Shown: positions 54,238 to 58,883 of the stretch, in pieces
How the letters are laid out: the number at the start of each line of letters is the position of its first letter
Position numbering within the stretch: the stretch's first letter is position 1
Assembly: GCA_030374805.1 (NCBI GenBank)
Contig: JARGSG010000249.1
Location: forward strand, 1 to 58,883
Reading direction: 5' to 3'
Length of the DNA: 58,883 nucleotides
From: Gracilaria gracilis
Taxonomy: Eukaryota; Rhodophyta; Florideophyceae; Gracilariales; Gracilariaceae
Position numbers and translations under genes: made by a program
The notes under the pieces: generated by a model
What the model saw: only the letters and a program-made list of their open reading frames with translations
What the model was told of the DNA's origin: nothing
Database searches by the model: none

Positions 54238-55012
54238 TTTAGTGCAATGTCGCAATGGGGAAAGAACCACAAAGACGTTCGGGATCGGCCTCCGGCGAGG
54301 CAGCACAGCAGTAAAGCCCTTCCATGGATGACACGACGGAGTCGGTTTGTAAGGCCGAGACCACCCTTCACGCTAGGCGTAGAAAGGTAAACCAGAAGCT
54401 GGAATCTATGTAATCGGTGCGTGCGTATCCTCAGATGAGGCGGTGTTCCACAGGGGGTGGCAAGTGTAGACAGATGTCAGCACGAGCCGCGGGTCACAAA
54501 GAACAACCCGAAAAAGGGGAAAAGAGAAAGGGGAAGTCACGAGAGTGACGGAGAGAGACGGCAAAGCCGGAAAAATCCTTATACAAGGCGAACGCGACAA
54601 ATAGCGGTGTAGTACTTCCACAATTGGGTTCGTTTGGTTGACGCATGGGGGATAGACGGTCCATATGCTACGGGATATCCTTCCGAGGAGGAGTTGAATA
54701 CCGCCGAAGGCGAAGAGTCTAGAGCCAACCCGGGTTGGGCAGATTTACTTAGTGGCGGGGCCCAGTTGCCCCGACGCTAAATAGTGTGTAGCTAACCTCC
54801 CGTACTGTGCGGCAAATAATATAATAATCTAGAATACTCCCATAAAGGGTACAGAATTACCAGAAATGCTATGCCAACCTCCTGGACTCTGCCGTGTCCT
54901 ACGTGTCCCATCCACCAACGTGGCCCTCGTATGTAGTCATAATTAACCCAGCCGACATGTCCGAAAATAACCAAGTGGCGGGAATCCCTCAAGGAGGCCG
55001 TTGCACTTCTCC
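54238..55012 (-). repeat. LTR in minus orientation, copy 2
   Basis: Inverted partner of 55085-55858, almost identical to 17988-18762. Confidence 0.8.
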
Positions 55013-55084
55013 ACGGTCATCGTAAGGGTGAGCGGGGCTCGACCCCTGGCGTGGCACCCACTTGGGCCACGTTGAGGTGCCATC

Positions 55085-55858
55085 TGTGAAGTGCAACGCC
55101 CTCCTTGAGGGATTCCCGCGACTTAGTTATTTTCCGACATGTCGGCTGGGCTAATTACGACTACCTACGATGGCCACGTTGGTGGATGGGGCACGAGGGA
55201 CATGGCAGAGTCCAGAAGGTTGGCACAGCATTGCTGGTAATTCTGCACCCTTTATGAAAGTAATCTAGATTATTATATCATTTGCCGTACAGTACGGGCG
55301 ATTAGCTCCACACTATATAGTGTCGAAGCAACTGGGCCCTGCCACTAAGTAAATCTCCCCAACCAGGGTTGGCTCTAGACTCTTCGCCTTCGGCGGTATT
55401 CAACTCCTCCTCGGAGGGATATCCCGTAGCATACGGACCGTCTATCCGCCCTGCGTCAACCAAACGGACCCAATTGTGGAAATATTACACCGCTATTTGT
55501 CGCGTTCGCCTTGTATAAGGATTTTTCCGGCTCTGCCGTCTCTCCGTCACTCTCGTGACTTCCCCTTTCTCTTTTCCCCTTTTTCCGGTTGTTCTCCGCG
55601 ACCCGCGGCTTGTGCTGACACCTGTCTACACTTGCCACCCCTGTGAAACACCGCCTCATCTGAGGATACGCACGCCCCGTTTACACGGATTCCAGCTTCT
55701 GGTTTACTTTCCTACGCCTGGCGTGAAGGATGGTCTCGGCCTTACAAACCGACTCCGTCGTGTCATCCCTGGAAGAGCTTTGCTGCTGTGTGCTGCCTCG
55801 CCTGAGGAAGGTCCCGAACGTCTTCGTGGTTCTTTCCCCATTGGGGCATTGCACTACA
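55085..55858 (+). repeat. 5' LTR of the gag-bearing retrotransposon, copy 2
   Basis: Starts TGTGAAGTGC and ends GCACTACA, with the TATAAGG element inside. A 2-bp TG insertion near 55790 distinguishes it from copy 1. Confidence 0.75.
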
Positions 55859-55938
55859 AACTGGTCTCCCGACCTAGACAGCTTGTCTGTGTGCTTTTCC
55901 TCTTTTGGAGTTGATTTCTACTGTGTCCGGAAGATTCC

Positions 55939-57845
55939 GTGTACTCCCGTTTAGCGGTCTCACCGATGTCTCGGAAGCCATCTGGGGCGGAGCCGGCGGT
56001 TACCCGCAGCCACTTCCGTGATGATGGGGATGTTCCCGATGATCGGGTGGTTTCTAAAATCCCGATTCGGGCTGGTTCTACCCTCGCCGCGAAGGTTTCC
56101 TCTCGGACTTCGAGCCCACACCGGAAATCTCGGTACCTTTCTTTGCCCTCGTCGGCCAGCTCTCGGCCTGTTGCCGGGCCTGCTCAAGTCGCTACTGGTC
56201 CGCCCTTTGGCGTCCCAGCCAGCAGCCGCTGTTGCGGGATCGTTACCTCGCCGTGAGGCTGCCAACACCCTCCAGGGGAATTCCCTGGAAAACCAGGTAC
56301 GCACTCTGCGTGCCGCCCACAATGCCCTGTGGAGGAATTTAGAGCCCTCCGTGAGGTGGTCGAGATTGCCTCCGCGAGGGATGTTGCTGAAGATCTCCGC
56401 GTACTGCGGCCTGATGTCAAGAAAATGTTGGTGAGTGTTTGGGTTCGTCCGCCGCCTTCGTTGAAAGGATCGAGGAGCGCTTCAATCGCGTCCGAGCCCG
56501 TCTGGAGACGTTGGAGCAAACCATAACAATGGATAACAACTCTCCGGGTTATCCGGTTGCTGCCGCGTCACAACGCGAGCAGCGCGCTGGAACATGCAAA
56601 GGCCGCCGGAGGCGGAAATCCAAACGCTACAACGATCATTCGGATACACCGACCGCGTCGGATTCTAACCCGAGTCACTCGGTTGGGTCTACTTCTTCCG
56701 ACTCTGAGTCGGAGGATGGTCGCCGTGAGCGCTCTCTCTCGCTCTAAGGCGGTCGTTTGCCACCCAGGGGGGTGATTGGCTCCCGCACCAAGGGCAGGAG
56801 ACACTCCTGACTCCGGGAATTGAAGCCTACGAATAGGATGTTCCGAAAGTTTACTTTCGTACCGATACTATCGGCTGGAGGATTCATCGCTGGATCGCAC
56901 ATCCCGTGGAACGGGACAAGTGAAAGATTGCATCAAGCGGATACAACTTTCACTGAGGAACCACAACTTTTTCTGGAGAGGATCCAATTATGGTCTTGGA
57001 TTTCCTCGCCCGCTTCATGGCTGAGGCCGATATACTCGGTATGAACGAAGGACAGGCCTACGTGGCGCTGCCGTACTTTTTACGGGGAGTGGCCAAAGAG
57101 CAATTTCGCTTTGTAAGAGGTTCGTCGAAAGCCTCCAAAGGAGGGGTTACGCGCTGGCCAGAGGCCGTGCAGTACCTCTTGAGGTCGTACGCGACAAATA
57201 ATACCATTCAAGTCAGCGATCCTCGCTTTGAGGATACCAGACAGCTCCCCGAGAGGTCGACACCGATTATTGGGTGCCCCTCAACAAGGCTTTCCACCGC
57301 TGTGCCAATGTCAACCTCGCTGGGGAACGTTCTACGATGCTCATTGATGGTCTGAGCCCAGCCATCAAGTCCCTCGTTGCCCGACGTCGGGAGGACAAAC
57401 CGAGGGTTACTTACCTCGAGTTGGTCCAAGCCGCTCGCGCGGAGGGTGATGCACTGCGTGCCCGTGGTTTTCAGTCGAGTTCGAAGCCCGCTAAAGCGTT
57501 GGTAATGGAGGACTGCTCCCCATCGCTCTCGTTAATCGTGGACGAACACCCTCAACAGGGATATGACAACGTCCAGCTTGCGCATGGCGAAGTCGCTTCC
57601 GTGCCGACCACGGAACCCCCGTCCACGACGGATGCATCTTACGATACGGCGCTGGCCGACCCGGCGCTGTACACCGACAACCGTCGTATGATGGCACCTC
57701 TTATTCCCTATTCGAATGGAGGTACCCGTTCTCAACGGCCTGGATGGAGGGACACCCGCCCTGTGGTTCGAGTCGCCGATGCTCGGAATGGTGACCCGCA
57801 AGCGGGGGCGTCGAAGCCAATTGCCACTTGTGTTATACTTAAACT
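55939..57845 (+). pseudogene. LTR-retrotransposon gag, copy 2, many single-base indels
   Basis: Collinear with 19686-21587 and ending at the same TIR junction. The frame breaks repeatedly (near 56205, 56330, 56432, 56735, 56850, 56970, 57210, 57230 and 57250), mostly in homopolymers. Copy 1 is clean at these places, so most are probably sequence errors. The TGA at the gag midpoint is shared. Confidence 0.75.
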
Positions 57846-58112
57846 TCGGTGTTCTCGGAAAGCTAGTTTAGTATGCTAGATCGCTAGTTGTGAAAGTAAA
57901 AGTCCGAAAAAACTAGCATTTTTGCAGCTTGCGCTAGTTGGCAAGGCAAAAAAAATTTTTGGAAATAACGTTTCCGTTCAGTGCAGTTTCAAACTTCACC
58001 TACTGGAGTTGAAGGCTAGTTTGCAGTTCTTCTGCCATCGCTCGTAGCTTTACATTCACCACATTCGTCAAAAACACTCTAAAAAATTGCGAACCTACCA
58101 CCAGCGCTCTCC
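57846..58112 (+). repeat. Left TIR and subterminal region of the Plavaka-type element, copy 2
   Basis: Starts TCGGTGTTCTCGGAAAGC, equivalent to 21588-21853. Confidence 0.75.
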
Positions 58113-58883
58113 TTACTCAACCCTGCATTCGGATCCTGAGTCCCAGTTTTCCCTAAATGTCAAGTTGAAGAACTCTAACGAAACACACTCTCTCCATTCT
58201 CGTACACCCTCCTAGCCCCAAACCGGCTTCCAACCCCTTCCCAGCCTCTTCTCCTCCTGCTCCTCCAGTATGCGCTCCGCCTTCAAACAGCCCCCGCCGC
58301 ACTACCGAACCTAACTTGTGGCGCTCTACCCGGCAGCTGCCGCGGCACGCACACTCCTCATTTTCGTCCACCACCACCCCCCACCCTTTCGCTTCTTCCC
58401 TCAGCCGACTTCTCCCAACCTCCCCTCCATCCGCTTCTTTGCTCCTCCCCTCACACTCCCACGTCCACACGAGAGCAGGCGTCACCGGTGACCCTTTCTC
58501 TCTTCCCGCCTCCCTCCCAAACGCCTTCTTCCCTCACTAGCTCCTTCACCTCCAACAACAGTTGGCACGCCTTCTCCACCTGTCCTACTTGTGCCTCAAC
58601 ACCTCCACACGTCCCCTCAGCCTTATATTCTCCCTTCTCAGCGTCAGCAGCTCCCTCCAACGCACTCTACATCCCACTCACATGCCTTCCAGTCCCCATT
58701 CCAGCCAACTTCATCTTTTTCCGAATCGTCGAAATCAAATCCATTGGCACCCCCAACCTCCGACACACTCAGCACCACCCCTCACCATCTCACTAACCCA
58801 TCTCAGAAAACCATCGTCCAAATGCTCCTTCATCCAGATCCCCTCCAAGCTTTTTCAACCGCTGCTCCATCTCCGCCGTAAAA
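58113..58883 (-). pseudogene. Element-borne coiled-coil protein, copy 2, partial and error-rich
   Basis: Equivalent of about 21854-22619; its start lies beyond the window. Frequent single-base gains and losses leave no continuous frame. Confidence 0.6.

Larger units (their letters stand above)
38063..58883 (+). repeat. Large direct-repeat unit, copy 2 (first 20.8 kb, runs off the end)
   Basis: Same order and orientation as 1951-22619. Differences are mostly single-base indels in homopolymers, a few substitutions (for example two within about 38480-38490), and the extra WD40 repeat. Indels become much denser after about 55780 and reach several per 100 bp in the last 600 bp, which looks like unpolished sequence near a contig end. 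Confidence 0.9.

Overview
The window looks like eukaryotic nuclear DNA. My best guess is a red alga (a florideophyte such as Chondrus or Gracilaria), but this rests on protein style only: a TIR/NB-ARC/WD40 immune-type receptor, few or no introns, piggyBac, pogo/Tigger and Plavaka-type DNA transposons, and a secreted cysteine-rich coiled-coil protein. No marker gene fixes the taxon. Runs of single-base homopolymer differences suggest a long-read assembly with residual errors, worst near the right end.

Layout. Positions 1-1950 are unique: a GC-rich low-complexity edge, then a minus-strand gene for a secreted coiled-coil protein. From 1951 the sequence is a giant direct repeat. A unit of about 36.1 kb (1951-38062) is followed directly by a second copy of its first 20.8 kb (38063-58883), which runs off the window. 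The copies differ by scattered indels, a few substitutions, and one extra 135-bp WD40 repeat in copy 2.

Contents of the unit, left to right: an NLR-like gene (TIR, NB-ARC, tandem near-identical WD40 repeats), broken in copy 1 and intact in copy 2; a LINE-like RNase H remnant; a complete piggyBac element with TTAA duplications and a convergent accessory gene; a decayed pogo/Tigger element; a GC-rich minisatellite; two LTRs head to head, the right one followed by a gag gene; then, only in the complete unit, a 14.6-kb block made of two related elements facing each other (21588-36174); a ParB-like gene remnant; and a second pogo-type transposase fragment.

The 14.6-kb block is the least familiar part. 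Both elements share outward TIRs starting TCGGTG, subterminal CTAGTT motifs, a coiled-coil gene, an ApbA/ketopantoate-reductase-like gene and a conserved acidic-tailed 'C-module'. In the left element the C-module follows, in one reading frame, a Plavaka-type transposase. In the right element it follows, again in frame, a ParB-like protein that lies about 0.4 kb downstream of a 46-bp repeat array and a 39-bp perfect-type hairpin. Most mobile-element genes here carry in-frame TAG, TGA or TAA codons inside otherwise continuous reading frames, as expected from C-to-T decay of CAG, CGA and CAA. The NLR gene carries none.

The clearest biological theme is an immune-receptor gene with a fast-changing WD40 array inside a transposon-dense, tandemly duplicated segment. 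Whether the duplication is genomic, allelic or an assembly product cannot be settled from sequence alone.
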